Positions 24,236 to 33,667 of a stretch of DNA of 53,272 nt are shown piece by piece. Below the pieces are notes generated by a model. That model made no database searches. It was not told the DNA's origin and saw only the letters and a program-made list of their open reading frames with translations. Positions within the stretch are counted from its first letter, which is position 1. Every line of letters starts with the position of its first letter. The position numbers and the translations under genes were made by a program. The DNA comes from Oxalobacter formigenes. GTDB lineage: Bacteria; Pseudomonadota; Gammaproteobacteria; Burkholderiales; Burkholderiaceae_D. The DNA is taken from positions 334,682 to 387,953 of the forward strand of contig JAMPAN010000001.1 in NCBI GenBank assembly GCA_023667225.1, given 5' to 3'.

Positions 24236-25641
24236 TTAGAAACCGGCATAAATAAACTGAGGGATTCCTGGCGGGGAGACTATCGTGATGAGCCATATAA
24301 ATAGGGTGATTACTGCGAAGTGCCATCCCCAATGCAATTTGCACAGGGTTTTCTCCATGTGTTCCGGAAGAAAAGATATAAGCCGATATGACCTTAATAC
24401 AAGGAATACGACAAATAGAAAAACAGGATTAAATTGCATTGGCGTTTGGTGGAAATTGCTGAAAATGGCTTCGATGATGTCGATTGCATCTGATAATGCC
24501 GGGCATCGAAAGAATATCCACGAAAAACAGACGTAATTCACGGTAAGCAATATGGAAAGAAATTCGAAACGGGCGCTTATCCGGTTTTTGCCAAAAAGCT
24601 TTTCCAGCATGTTCAGCAATATCAGTCCTGTTCCATGAATTCCTCCCCAAATAATGTAATTGTAATTGGCACCATGCCACAAGCCGGAGGCCAACATGGC
24701 TATCAGCAGATATATTTGTGTATGGGCAAATCCCTTGCGCGAGCCACCTAAAGGGATGTAGATGTAATCCCGAATCCAGAAGGATAGGCTCATATGCCAC
24801 CGCCGCCAGAAGTCCCGCAGGTTTTTAGCCAGATACGGGGTATTAAAGTTAGCGGGAATGACAAATCCAAGCGCAAGCGCAATGGCTGTTGCCAGATCGG
24901 TATAGCCCGAAAAGTTGACGTATAATTGAATGGCGTACATATATACGGCAAAAACAATATCAAGAGAGTGATATTCGCCCGGATTGGCAAAAACAGGATC
25001 CACATAATTTTCGGCGAGGCTCTCCGCCAACCATAACACTTTTTATGAGGGCCATAATAATCAGGATGTAAATTCTTGCCGGATTAACGATTTTTCCGGG
25101 GGAGGATGTCTGAATTTGTGGCAGTAAATTTTTTGCCCTGTTAACTGGTCCCGCGATGAAGGTTGGGAAAAATGACAGAAACAAGGCAGCATCAAGAAAT
25201 CTGGCAGGTTGAATTTCTTTATTCCCAATGGAGACAAGATAGGTAATTGCGTTAAGCGTATAAAATGATATTCCCAGCGGAACGCTAATAGCTTCTCCAG
25301 GAAAATGGAGTTTGTTTCCCAATACGGGGATAATATCCGAGATAATCTCGTGGAAAAAGTCAAGATACTTCAGGGTAACCAGAAAAAGTAAAATGACAAT
25401 AATAATGGCTGAAAGAACTTTTTTTGGGGGGATACTTGTTTATCCAGATAGAAAACCCATATATCAGTATGGTATAGGCAAGAAGTACGATAGCGTAATA
25501 GCTGTTTATACGCAGCAATATGCCGTACCCTGCCAACAGTATTAATTTATTTTGAATGCCGGGGTTGCTTCTTCCCCCCCACCAATAAACAAGCAAAAAA
25601 AGGATAAACAAGAGGGGAAATTCAATAGAGATAAAACTCAT
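24236..25641 (-). pseudogene. MBOAT-family O-acyltransferase, broken by two frameshifts
   Basis: AlgI/DltB-like membrane acyltransferase, which would modify a cell-surface or exported polymer. It lies in three frames: 25641 to about 25425 (MSFISIEFPLLFILFLLVYW), about 25425 to 25044 (VPLGISFYTLNAITYLVS, FIAGPVNRAKNL), and about 25044 to 24236 (YVDPVFANP, FSGYTDLATA, LRDFWRRWHMSLSFWIRD, GLWHGANYNYIIWGG with the catalytic His). The first shift coincides with adjacent runs of six G and seven T at 25419-25431; removing one base restores KYPPKKVLSAIII. The second is at a run of five T at 25040-25044; removing one restores LIKVLWLAE. The catalytic His remains. It lies directly beyond the 3' end of tRNA-Arg and is less GC-rich than its surroundings. 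Confidence 0.85.
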
Positions 25642-25728
25642 AAAACTACGCTGCTGCCGGTTTGGTTGCGTTACCCTGGTCCTGAATGTTTTTAGCTTGC
25701 GCAGACATGGGAAGAAAAATGCAAGTGC

Positions 25729-25804
25729 TGGCGCGCTCGGCTGGGATCGAACCAGCAACCCCTGCCTTCGGAGGGCAGTACTCTATCCATTGAGCTACGA
25801 GCGC
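25729..25804 (-). tRNA. tRNA-Arg, anticodon CCG
   Basis: 76 bases including an encoded CCA end. The acceptor stem GCGCTCG pairs with CGAGCGC. The D arm is AGCTCAATGGATAGAGT, the anticodon stem-loop is CTGCC-CTCCGAA-GGCAG with anticodon CCG for codon CGG, and the T arm has GGTTCGATCC. Its 3' end faces the broken MBOAT gene, the common side for integration of mobile DNA; I saw no second copy of the tRNA end at the far side. Confidence 0.96.
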
Positions 25805-25826
25805 TTTATGTGCTGCTGCCTGTCAA

Positions 25827-25856
25827 TTTATAGCAGCAGGCGCTATTTTACCTCAA
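25827..25856 (-). promoter_or_regulatory. Probable promoter of tRNA-Arg(CCG)
   Basis: On the minus strand TTGAGG (25851-25856) is followed after 18 bases by TATAAA (25827-25832), 22 bases before the mature tRNA 5' end. The -10 box lies between inverted CTGCTGC and GCAGCAG repeats, which could form a hairpin in DNA or bind a protein. Confidence 0.45.
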
Positions 25857-25907
25857 TTATGCGCCGGCTGGCAGGCGGGGCGGGATAAAAAGATTGCAGG
25901 GAAGGTA

Positions 25908-27212
25908 TTACATCATCCTGTTGCGGGGTTTCGGCGGGTTTTTTGCAAAGTATTTTTTGATGCCGCTCATGATGGCTTCTGCGAGGTTTTGCTGATGTGC
26001 CTGGTCGTTGAGTTTGGCTTCTTCCTGCGGATTGGAGATGAAGGCGGTTTCAACCAGGATGCTGGGGATATCCGGCGCCTTGAGGACGGCAAACCCGGCT
26101 TGTTCCACATGGTTTTTGTGCAGGCGGTTGATGCCGCCGATTTCGTCCAGGACTGCGCTGCCGAGCCGCAGGCTGTCCTTGATTTGCGCCGAGGTGGATA
26201 GGTCCAGCAATACGCTGGCTACCTGGCGGTTGTGGCTTTTGATGTTGACGCCGCCGATCAGGTCGGCGTCATTTTCCCTTTTTGCCAGCCATTTTGCGGT
26301 GGTGGACGATGCGCCTTTTTCCGAGAGGGCAAAGACGGAAGAGCCGTTTGCGCGCGGTTCTATGAAGGCATCTGCATGAATGGAAATAAAAAGGTCGGCC
26401 TGTGCCTGGCGCGCTTTTTGTACCCGGGTATGCAGGGGGATGAAATAATCGCCGTTGCGGGTCATGACGACGCGCATGTTGGCTTCCTGCTCAATGCGTG
26501 ATTTGAGGCGGCGCGCAATTGCCAGGACAACATTTTTTTCTTTGCTGCCACGATAGCCGATTGCGCCGGAATCTTCCCCGCCGTGTCCCGGATCCAGGAC
26601 AATGGTGACCATGCGGTTGATTTGCAGTTTGGCGGTTTCGCGGGAGGGTGTTGAAACTGCGGCAGGGGCTGTTTCTTTTTTGTTGGTTTGCGCGGCGCTG
26701 GCGGAAGGCGGGTTTTTTTCCTGTTCGCTGCTGCGGATGAGCGCGGCAATCGGGTCTGCCGGGGCGGCAGGGTAGAGGTCAAGCACAAGGCGGTGGCGGT
26801 ACTGGTTAACGGGCTTTAACGTAAAGACCTGGGGCTTGACGGGTTCCCGGAGGTCAAAGACGATTCTCACGACACGGGGTTTGGGTTGGCCTACGCGCGC
26901 TTTTTTGACGTAGGGATCGTTTGTCTGGATTTTGCCTACCAGTTCTTTCAGGGCCTGGTTCAGTTCAATGCCTTCCAGTTCGACGACCAGCCTTTCCGGG
27001 TTATGGAGGGTAAAGTGCGAGGTTTTTGCAATGCCGTTATGTTCCAGTGTAATGCGGGTATGGTCTTCTGCCGGCCAGACCCGGACGGCCAGGATGCCGG
27101 TACTCCATGCCGGCAGGGAGGCCGCCAGTAAAAGGAGCAGGGCGAAAAGGGCTGTCAGGTAGGGGAACCGGTTGCGTTGCCTGGTACTCATGATAGGGAT
27201 GGTTTCAGTCAT
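25908..27212 (-). CDS. amiC: N-acetylmuramoyl-L-alanine amidase with AMIN domain
   Basis: Periplasmic zinc amidase that cuts septal peptidoglycan and lets daughter cells separate. About 434 residues from ATG 27212, which overlaps the tsaE end; an ATG at 27191 is also possible. It has an N-terminal hydrophobic export segment (LTALFALLLLLAASLPAWS), an AMIN domain (VRVWPAEDHTRITLEHNG to LVLDLYP), a Ser/Ala-rich linker, and an amidase_3 domain with IVLDPGHGGEDSGAIG, the zinc-binding SIHADAF, and PSILVETAFISNP carrying the catalytic Glu. The tsaE-amiC order is widespread. Confidence 0.93.
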   Translation of the reverse strand: MTETIPIMSTRQRNRFPYLTALFALLLLLAASLPAWSTGILAVRVWPAEDHTRITLEHNGIAKTSHFTLHNPERLVVELEGIELNQALKELVGKIQTNDPYVKKARVGQPKPRVVRIVFDLREPVKPQVFTLKPVNQYRHRLVLDLYPAAPADPIAALIRSSEQEKNPPSASAAQTNKKETAPAAVSTPSRETAKLQINRMVTIVLDPGHGGEDSGAIGYRGSKEKNVVLAIARRLKSRIEQEANMRVVMTRNGDYFIPLHTRVQKARQAQADLFISIHADAFIEPRANGSSVFALSEKGASSTTAKWLAKRENDADLIGGVNIKSHNRQVASVLLDLSTSAQIKDSLRLGSAVLDEIGGINRLHKNHVEQAGFAVLKAPDIPSILVETAFISNPQEEAKLNDQAHQQNLAEAIMSGIKKYFAKNPPKPRNRMM

Positions 27213-27690
27213 GCGGTTGTTTGCTGATTGCGCGGAGGATGGCTTCGCCTGTCTGGCTTTGGGCGCACAGGGTGATTTGCCGTTCTGTTTCCGGAATGGC
27301 AAAGGTACCTGTAATATCGGCCGGCGGCAGGATACCGGCGGCTTTTTCCGGCCATTCCACAATACATATGGCATCGCCGCCGAGGTATTCCGCAAATCCT
27401 GCTTCGGCAAATTCTTCCGGGCTGGCCATGCGGAAAAGGTCAAAATGGACGAGTTCAACCGGTTTGCCGCCTACAGGAACGGTATAGTGTTCGGCCAGGG
27501 CGTATGTCGGGCTTTTGACCGGGCCGTTATGCCCGGCGGCGTGAAGGATGGCGCGTGTGAGGGTGGTTTTTCCCGCACCCAGATCGCCATACAGGTAAAG
27601 TTTGAGACCCGGCTTCAACAGGCGTGACAGAAGAGCGCCCAGCAAGCGGGTTTTTTCTTCTGTATTGATGTTGACGGTGATTTGCCGCAT
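27205..27690 (-). CDS. tsaE: tRNA threonylcarbamoyladenosine biosynthesis ATPase TsaE
   Basis: Needed with TsaB, TsaC and TsaD to make t6A at position 37 of ANN-reading tRNAs. 161 residues. The P-loop is LYGDLGAGKTTLTRAI, switch-like VKSPTYALAEHY follows with the conserved Ser-Pro-Thr, then LVHFDLFRM and ICIVEWPEKA containing the Glu-Trp pair. The ATG at 27690 begins MRQITVNINTEEKT. It overlaps amiC by eight bases and opens the two-gene unit. Confidence 0.94.
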   Translation of the reverse strand: MRQITVNINTEEKTRLLGALLSRLLKPGLKLYLYGDLGAGKTTLTRAILHAAGHNGPVKSPTYALAEHYTVPVGGKPVELVHFDLFRMASPEEFAEAGFAEYLGGDAICIVEWPEKAAGILPPADITGTFAIPETERQITLCAQSQTGEAILRAISKQPHD

Positions 27691-27975
27691 GGTCTTTTAC
27701 GTTTCGGTATTTTTTCTTTTTTATCCTGTCTCTGTCTGGTTGGTATATTTTGCCACAATTTTATTATTTTTGTCGAAATTTGATATACAACCGGTTGATT
27801 TTTATGGCTTTGTTGAGGCCTGCTTCAGAGTTTTTCCATACCGGCTTTAGATTGTGTGACGGGAGAAAACGGGCGCAAACTGTTATGATTGAAATCCGGA
27901 GGGGAAAACAGTACCGGCGGAGGAAGCCGGTTTTTCCAAAAGAGGAAGGACAGGGTGCGCGGTGTGTACAGAGAA
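27691..27975. promoter_or_regulatory. Divergent intergenic region between tsaE and ogt
   Basis: 285 bases, AT-rich between about 27710 and 27800, the likely home of divergent promoters. On the minus strand TTGTAT followed by an AT-rich stretch with ATAATA at 17 bases is a weak match to a sigma-70 promoter. I see no operator repeat. Part of the ogt frame stays open back to 27889, so the exact ogt start is uncertain. Confidence 0.35.
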
Positions 27976-28470
27976 ATGACGCAGCAGGCCGGGAAATATA
28001 ACGGTTTTTCTGCTGTGGTCCCTGCGCCTTTTGGCGCTATTGGCGTCAAGGTTGACGGCGGCTGTGTTGCAGGGCTGGTTTTTCTCCCTGAACCGGCCAG
28101 GGAAGAACGGGCGGAGGATGCTTTTACGCAAGCGGTTTGCGGGCAAATTGCGGCTTATCTGGCTGATCCGGCGGTGCAGCTGGATTTTCCTGTTGCCTGT
28201 ACCGGGACTGTTTTTCAGCGCCGGGTCTGGGAGGCGATGCGGCAGATTCCGGCAGGCCAGACCCGGACTTATGGCGAGGTGGCCCGGCATCTTCATTCTG
28301 CCCCGCGGGCGGTGGGAGGCGCTTGTGCGGCAAACGCCATAGTTTTGTATTATCCCTGCCACCGCGTTGTGGCGGCAAACGGGCTGGGCGGCTTTGCAGG
28401 GGAGCGGGGGACGGACGGTGTTTTTCTCCGTATCAAGCGATGGCTGCTGGCGCATGAGGGGGCGGTATGA
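27976..28470 (+). CDS. ogt: Methylated-DNA--protein-cysteine methyltransferase
   Basis: Suicide repair protein that removes methyl groups from O6-methylguanine. About 164 residues from ATG 27976; an ATG at 27889 would extend it by 29 weakly conserved residues. The DNA-binding recognition region reads GTVFQRRVWEAMRQIPAGQTRTYGEVA in pieces, with RAVGGACAANA carrying the arginine finger, and the acceptor Cys lies in YPCHRVV. LGGFAGERGTDGVFLRIKRWLL closes the domain. The stop overlaps the xerD start (ATGA). Confidence 0.92.
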   Translation: MTQQAGKYNGFSAVVPAPFGAIGVKVDGGCVAGLVFLPEPAREERAEDAFTQAVCGQIAAYLADPAVQLDFPVACTGTVFQRRVWEAMRQIPAGQTRTYGEVARHLHSAPRAVGGACAANAIVLYYPCHRVVAANGLGGFAGERGTDGVFLRIKRWLLAHEGAV

Positions 28471-29381
28471 CGCTGGCGAACCAGCAATTGATTGATGAAT
28501 TTTGCGATCTGCTCTGGCTGGAGGACGGGCTGTCCAAAAATACCATGGATGCTTACCGGCGGGATTTGCGGCTGTTTGCCCAATGGCTGGAGAAGACGCG
28601 GCCGGGCGCGGGGCTGCTTGAGGCTGCGCCAGAGGATTTGAATGCCTATTTTGCCGCACGCCATGCCCAGACCAAGGCGGCTTCGGCCAATCGCCGACTG
28701 ACGGTATTTCGGCGGTTTTACCAGCTTTTTCTCCGGCAGGGCCGGATTAGCGAAGATCCGTGTCTGAAGCTCAAGTCTGCCAAGCAGCCGGAGCGTTTTC
28801 CCTCGACGCTTTCGGAAGCGCAGGTGGAAGCGCTTTTGGCCGCGCCGGATGTGAATACGCCGCTGGGATTGCGGGACAGGACGATGATTGAGCTGATGTA
28901 TGCCAGCGGGCTGCGCGTTTCCGAGCTGGTTTTGCTCAAGCTGGTGGAGCTGAGCTTAAATGAGGGGATTTTACGGATTGTGGGCAAGGGAGGAAAGGCG
29001 CGGCTGGTTCCGTTCGGCCAGGAGGCGCGGGACTGGCTGGACCGCTATATGGGAACTTCCCGCCCGCTTATTTTGAACGGGCAGGCGGCGGATGCCCTGT
29101 TTGTGACGGCGCGCGGAGGCGGCATGACGCGGCAGATGTTCTGGATTCTGATTAAAAAATATGCGAAGCAGGCGGATATCCATATGCCGTTGTCTCCCCA
29201 TACTTTGCGCCATGCCTTTGCTACCCATTTGCTGAATCACGGCGCGGATTTGCGGGTGGTGCAGCTTCTTTTGGGCCATGCCGATATTTCGACTACCCAG
29301 ATTTATACGCATGTGGCCCGCGAACGGTTAAAGCAGATTCATGCCGAGCACCATCCGCGCGGCGGGAAACAGCCGGATTAG
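28467..29381 (+). CDS. xerD: Site-specific tyrosine recombinase XerD
   Basis: Resolves chromosome dimers at dif together with XerC. 304 residues, normal length. The N-terminal SAM-like core-binding domain covers about 1-90. The catalytic set is visible: Arg150 in YASGLRVSEL, Lys174 in VGKGGKARL, His245 and Arg248 in PHTLRHAFATHLL, His271 in LLGHADISTTQIY and the nucleophile Tyr280. The start overlaps the ogt stop, so it is translated together with ogt. Nothing suggests an integrase of a mobile element here. Confidence 0.95.
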   Translation: MTLANQQLIDEFCDLLWLEDGLSKNTMDAYRRDLRLFAQWLEKTRPGAGLLEAAPEDLNAYFAARHAQTKAASANRRLTVFRRFYQLFLRQGRISEDPCLKLKSAKQPERFPSTLSEAQVEALLAAPDVNTPLGLRDRTMIELMYASGLRVSELVLLKLVELSLNEGILRIVGKGGKARLVPFGQEARDWLDRYMGTSRPLILNGQAADALFVTARGGGMTRQMFWILIKKYAKQADIHMPLSPHTLRHAFATHLLNHGADLRVVQLLLGHADISTTQIYTHVARERLKQIHAEHHPRGGKQPD

Positions 29382-29385
29382 ACGC

Positions 29386-30339
29386 TTATTTGAGTTGCAG
29401 TGTTGCCATGATCAGGCCGTGGTCGGATGTTTCTGGCCTGTTGGCATGGAGGTGGCTGCCGAAGTGTCTGACACTGCTTATTTTTCCCCGCCTGAAGCGG
29501 GATTGCGCGGTAAATTCTTCCGAGATCAGGATGTGGTCAATTCGCGGGATGGCGGTTTCCGGAAAAAAGGGGCTGTGTTTTTCGCGGTGCGGCAGGCCTG
29601 GCTGGATGTCGTGGCAGTTGTAGAGAATATCTCCTGTGGAGGCCGGCGAAAGGGGTGTTTCGCCGGCAATGATTTGCATGGGGACGGAAAGGGGAAAGTC
29701 ATTGAAATCGCCCATGACGATGACAGGGGCTTTTTCGTTTTTCCGCAATCGGGCAACCAGGCGGCGGATGCCGAGCGCATCGGTTCCACGCCGGAAGAGG
29801 GCGCGTAAAGCGCCCAGTTCGGGCACGGGCGGCGCGGCCGGAGGATTTTCATCCGGGTAGTCCGGCCTTCCGGATTTGAGGTGGACCAGCAGGATATGAA
29901 CGGGGTAATTGCCCGGAAAGCAGAAGATAGTGTGCAAAACAGGCCGGGTAAAGTGGGTAATGCAGGGTTCGCTGCCGGGCAGGGGGATTTGCAGGTTATC
30001 CGGCAGGCGGCTGTAAAACACGGGAGGCGCAGCGGGCGGCAGGCGGGAGATTAGCGCTACGTTGGGGGTTGCCGGCAATCCTTCATCCGGTTCTGCTGTT
30101 ATGGTATGGGCATTTTGGTAATGCCGGGTTTTTGCCAGGATGTGCAGGATGGATTCCGGTGAGAAGATTTCCTGCAATCCGATGATATCTGCCCGGCTTT
30201 CGTCAAGCTGGCCGGCAATCCAGGCGGTTTTGCTTTCGTAGGCAGCCTGAGAATAGGGCGGTGTGTTTTCATAATATGCCAGCCCTGGCAGGGCAAGATT
30301 GCGGACGTTTAGGCTCGCCAGCCGGATTTCATGCTGCAT
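29386..30339 (-). CDS. Endonuclease/exonuclease/phosphatase family protein
   Basis: 317 residues. The EEP fold marks are IRLASLNVRNLA at the N-terminus (metal-binding Asn), DIIGLQEIFSPE with the catalytic Glu, VIVMGDFNDFPLS with the Asp-x-Asn pair, IDHILIS and SDHGLIMATL at the C-terminus. There is no signal peptide. The family includes nucleases and phosphodiesterases, and the substrate cannot be read from sequence. It converges on xerD with four bases between stops and diverges from plsY. Confidence 0.87.
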   Translation of the reverse strand: MQHEIRLASLNVRNLALPGLAYYENTPPYSQAAYESKTAWIAGQLDESRADIIGLQEIFSPESILHILAKTRHYQNAHTITAEPDEGLPATPNVALISRLPPAAPPVFYSRLPDNLQIPLPGSEPCITHFTRPVLHTIFCFPGNYPVHILLVHLKSGRPDYPDENPPAAPPVPELGALRALFRRGTDALGIRRLVARLRKNEKAPVIVMGDFNDFPLSVPMQIIAGETPLSPASTGDILYNCHDIQPGLPHREKHSPFFPETAIPRIDHILISEEFTAQSRFRRGKISSVRHFGSHLHANRPETSDHGLIMATLQLK

Positions 30340-30440
30340 AATATTGTTTCATCCATACAATGGCATTTGTGGGATGGCCTGTTGGCGTTTTATCATACAG
30401 GTTAAGGCGGCAGGGGGATCTTTATTTTCTGGCAGGAAAC

Positions 30441-31049
30441 ATGAATACGGCATTTTATGTGATAGCGGCTTATCTGATTGGATCGGTTTCGTTTGCGCTG
30501 GTTTCCAGCAAGCTGTTTGGCCTGGCAGATCCCCGGACATACGGTTCCGGCAATCCGGGTGCAACCAATGTGCTTCGCAGTGGAAACAAGAAAGCGGCGC
30601 TGCTGACGCTTTTGGGGGATGCGGCCAAAGGCTGGGTGGTGGTGTGGGCCGGTGTGCAATACGGCGGCCAGTGGGGGATTGGCGCAACAGCGGTGGCTTG
30701 CGGCAGCCTGGCGGTGTTTATCGGGCATTTATGGCCGGTTTTTTCCCGTTTCCAGGGCGGCAAGGGGGTTGCCACGGCACTGGGCGTTCTTATTGGCATC
30801 AATCCCTTGCTTGGCGGCGCGGCGCTGCTGACCTGGCTGCTGGTGGCTTTTATCTGGCGCTATTCTTCGCTGGCAGCCCTGGTTGCCGCAGTGCTTTCCC
30901 CTTTGTATTACGGGTTGACGGCCGGTTTTGATATCCAGTTTGTTGCCATTGCCGTTATGGGGGGGCTTTTGCTTTTCCGGCACACGAAAAATATCGGCAA
31001 TCTGATCAGGGGAAAGGAAAGCCGGATTGGCAGTAAAAAGAAAGCCTGA
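30441..31049 (+). CDS. plsY: Glycerol-3-phosphate acyltransferase PlsY
   Basis: Membrane enzyme that moves an acyl group from acyl-phosphate to glycerol-3-phosphate, the first step of phospholipid synthesis. 202 residues from ATG 30441, preceded by GGCAGGAAAC. It has about five membrane helices and the three loop motifs: GSVSFALV with [30 protein letters not shown], and a later [16 protein letters not shown] longer frame to 30360 is not conserved. It converges on the response regulator gene, with seven bases between. Confidence 0.95.
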   Translation: MNTAFYVIAAYLIGSVSFALVSSKLFGLADPRTYGSGNPGATNVLRSGNKKAALLTLLGDAAKGWVVVWAGVQYGGQWGIGATAVACGSLAVFIGHLWPVFSRFQGGKGVATALGVLIGINPLLGGAALLTWLLVAFIWRYSSLAALVAAVLSPLYYGLTAGFDIQFVAIAVMGGLLLFRHTKNIGNLIRGKESRIGSKKKA

Positions 31050-31056
31050 AAACCGG

Positions 31057-31701
31057 TTAGCTGCCAGTGCGGGAAAGCAGGTTGTGCATGACGGCATACT
31101 GCACCATTTCCGCCAGGGTATTGATTTGCATTTTCTGAAGGATACGGGTTTTGTGTGTGCTGACGGTTTTGACGCTCAGGTGAAGCTGTCCGGCAATTTC
31201 TGTGAGGGTTTTGCCTGCGGTCAGCATGGAGAAAACCTCGAATTCCCGGTCTGACAGCAGGGAGTGGGGCAAGGGGGCATCCTGTTTGCCGATGTTGAGC
31301 GCCAGCTGTTCGGCAACTTCCGCGCTGATGTAGTGCCTGCCGGAAGCAACGCGGCGGATGGCGCTGACCAGCTGGGTTCCGGCGCTTTCTTTGGTGAGGT
31401 AGCCCAGCGCGCCTGCCCGGATGGAGCGCACGGCATATTGTTCTTCTTCATACATGGTCAGAACCAGTATGGCCAGGCCGGGCGCGGTTTGCTTTATCAG
31501 CCTGATCAGGTCAATCCCGCTGCGGCCGGGCATACAGAGGTCGAGCAGGAGGACTTCAAAGCCGCCTTCCTTTACACGGGCAAGCGTGCTTGTGCCGTCT
31601 GTTGCTTCGCCTGCTACGCAGATATCTTCCATGCCGTGCAGGATGCGTTTGAGTCCTTCCCGCATAATGGTATGGTCATCGGCAATAACGATGCGGATCA
31701 T
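31057..31701 (-). CDS. Response regulator, NarL/FixJ (LuxR) family
   Basis: 214 residues. Receiver domain at 1-120 with the acidic pair Asp8-Asp9, phospho-acceptor Asp54 in LLLDLCMPG, and Lys in LTKES. A LuxR-type helix-turn-helix lies at about 145-205 (LSDREFEVFSMLTAGKTLTEIA, then SVKTVSTHKTRILQKM in pieces). The pattern is close to GacA/UvrY-type regulators that respond to metabolic signals. No histidine kinase gene is next to it, so the partner is elsewhere. Transcribed towards plsY. Confidence 0.92.
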   Translation of the reverse strand: MIRIVIADDHTIMREGLKRILHGMEDICVAGEATDGTSTLARVKEGGFEVLLLDLCMPGRSGIDLIRLIKQTAPGLAILVLTMYEEEQYAVRSIRAGALGYLTKESAGTQLVSAIRRVASGRHYISAEVAEQLALNIGKQDAPLPHSLLSDREFEVFSMLTAGKTLTEIAGQLHLSVKTVSTHKTRILQKMQINTLAEMVQYAVMHNLLSRTGS

Positions 31702-31860
31702 GGCCTGCCCAAAAAGAAAAAAGAGAGGTAACTACTTGTTTGCGCCGGGCTATTTTACCTTATGCCGGAAGATTATATATCAGGAAGCACTCGCGCTATT
31801 TGTGTGCCGCCGCGCCGGCTTACGGTACAATGATGCCGGTCATTTTTTTATGGGCGGGAC

Positions 31861-33618
31861 ATGAGCGACGACAGCAAAAACAGGGTATCTGAACCATCGA
31901 ATTCCAATTTTTTACGTGCCGTCATTGAACAGGACGGCAAAAAGGGGACATACCGGCGGGAGGGTATGCCGGATGTGATTACGCGTTTTCCGCCGGAGCC
32001 GAACGGTTATCTGCATATCGGGCACGCCAAATCCATTTGCCTGAATTTTGGCCTGGCGCGCGATTATGGCGGGCGCTGCCACCTGCGCTTTGACGATACC
32101 AATCCGGCTCGCGAGGATACGGAATTTGTCGATACAATTATTGACAGCGTGAAGTGGCTGGGATTTTCCTGGACGCAGGAGGGGACGGAATATCTCCATT
32201 ATGCGAGTGATTATTTCGAGATGCTTTACCAGATGGCCGAATATCTGATTGAGGCAGGCCACGCTTATGTTGACAGCCAGAGCGCGGAGGAAATTGCCGC
32301 TTCCAGGGGCAATTTTTCCGAACCGGGGAAAAATTCTCCTTTCCGCGACAGGCCGCCCGCAGAATCGCTTGCGCTTTTCCGCCGGATGAGGGACGGCGAG
32401 TTTCCGGACGGCGCGCATGTGCTGCGCGCACGGATTGATATGGCTTCGCCCAATATGAATATGCGCGACCCGATTATTTACCGGATTCGCCATGCGGAGC
32501 ATCACCGGACCGGAAACCGCTGGTGCATTTATCCCATGTATGATTACACGCATCCGGTTTCCGATGCGCTGGAGAAGGTGACGCATTCTATCTGTACGCT
32601 GGAGTTCCAGGATCACCGCCCTTTTTATGACTGGATTCTTGATCGCCTGGCCGAGAAGGTAACGCTGCCTGACGGCAGGGCCGCCGGCGGTTTTCTTTCC
32701 AGGCCGCTGCCGCATCAGTATGAGTTTGCACGGCTTAATCTGACGTATGCTGTGATGAGCAAGCGCAAGCTGATTCAGCTTGTGGAGGAGGGCCTGGTTG
32801 ACGGCTGGGATGATCCCCGGATGCCGACGATTGTCGGGTTGCGCCGCAGGGGATATACGCCGGAATCCATCCAGCTTTTCTGTGAGCGGATCGGGGTGGC
32901 CAAGTCTGACGGCTGGATTGATATGGCGACACTGGAGGCCAGTTTGCGGGATGACCTGGATCCCAAGGCCAGCCGGGCAGTGGCAGTATTGAATCCGTTA
33001 AAACTGGTTATAGACAATTTTCCGGAAAATGAAGAGGTGTTGTGCACAGCACCGCTGCACCCGCATTACCCCGAACGGGGAAGCCGCCGGTTTCCGATCA
33101 GCCGGGAGTTATGGATTGAGAAGGAGGATTTCATGGAAGCGCCTTCCAAGGGGTATTTCCGTCTTTTTCCCGGCAACCGTGTGCGCCTGCGTTATGGCTA
33201 TGTGGTGGAATGCACTCATGCCGACAGGGATGAAAACGGGCAGGTTACGGCAGTGCATTGCACGTATTTCCCGGACAGCAAGAGCGGCACGCCGGGCAGC
33301 GCCAATTACAAGGTGAAAGGGAATATCCACTGGGTGAGTGCGGCGCATGCTTTTGAGGCGGAGGTGCGCCTGTATGACCGTCTTTTCTCCGACCCCAATC
33401 CGGATGCGGGCGGACGGGATTTCCGCGAGGCGTTAAATCCGAAGGCCAAGGAGATACGGACGGCTTATCTGGAACCGGGGCTGGAGAAGGCTATGCCGGA
33501 GGATCGTTTCCAGTTTGAACGGCATGGTTATTTTGTGGCAGACCGGGAGGATTCCCGCCCGGACAGGCCGGTGTTTAACCGGATTGTGACGCTCAGGGAT
33601 TCCTGGGGCGGGAAGTAG
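31861..33618 (+). CDS. glnS: Glutamine--tRNA ligase
   Basis: Class I aminoacyl-tRNA synthetase charging tRNA-Gln directly. 585 residues. The HIGH motif appears as PNGYLHIGHAKSICLNFG, the KMSKS-like motif as VMSKRKLIQLV, and DDTNPAREDTEFVDTI and FEFARLNL-type blocks fit GlnRS rather than GluRS. The two-barrel anticodon-binding domain is complete, ending with NRIVTLRDSWGGK. The ATG at 31861 follows GGGCGGGAC. Single-gene unit, convergent with the M48 peptidase gene. Confidence 0.96.
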   Translation: MSDDSKNRVSEPSNSNFLRAVIEQDGKKGTYRREGMPDVITRFPPEPNGYLHIGHAKSICLNFGLARDYGGRCHLRFDDTNPAREDTEFVDTIIDSVKWLGFSWTQEGTEYLHYASDYFEMLYQMAEYLIEAGHAYVDSQSAEEIAASRGNFSEPGKNSPFRDRPPAESLALFRRMRDGEFPDGAHVLRARIDMASPNMNMRDPIIYRIRHAEHHRTGNRWCIYPMYDYTHPVSDALEKVTHSICTLEFQDHRPFYDWILDRLAEKVTLPDGRAAGGFLSRPLPHQYEFARLNLTYAVMSKRKLIQLVEEGLVDGWDDPRMPTIVGLRRRGYTPESIQLFCERIGVAKSDGWIDMATLEASLRDDLDPKASRAVAVLNPLKLVIDNFPENEEVLCTAPLHPHYPERGSRRFPISRELWIEKEDFMEAPSKGYFRLFPGNRVRLRYGYVVECTHADRDENGQVTAVHCTYFPDSKSGTPGSANYKVKGNIHWVSAAHAFEAEVRLYDRLFSDPNPDAGGRDFREALNPKAKEIRTAYLEPGLEKAMPEDRFQFERHGYFVADREDSRPDRPVFNRIVTLRDSWGGK

Positions 33619-33667
33619 TGTTTGGGTCTCCGGCCGGTCTAGGCCGGCCGGATGGCTTTCTGCCGGT

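Noticed and set aside
28467-29381. Phage or island integrase
   Set aside because: Full-length XerD of housekeeping type overlapping ogt; no att repeats or mobile genes beside it.
33630-33651. GC-rich inverted repeat between glnS and the M48 gene (CCGGCC/GGCCGG)
   Set aside because: No T-run and a very GC-rich context; self-complementary CCGG repeats arise easily. Not enough to call a terminator.
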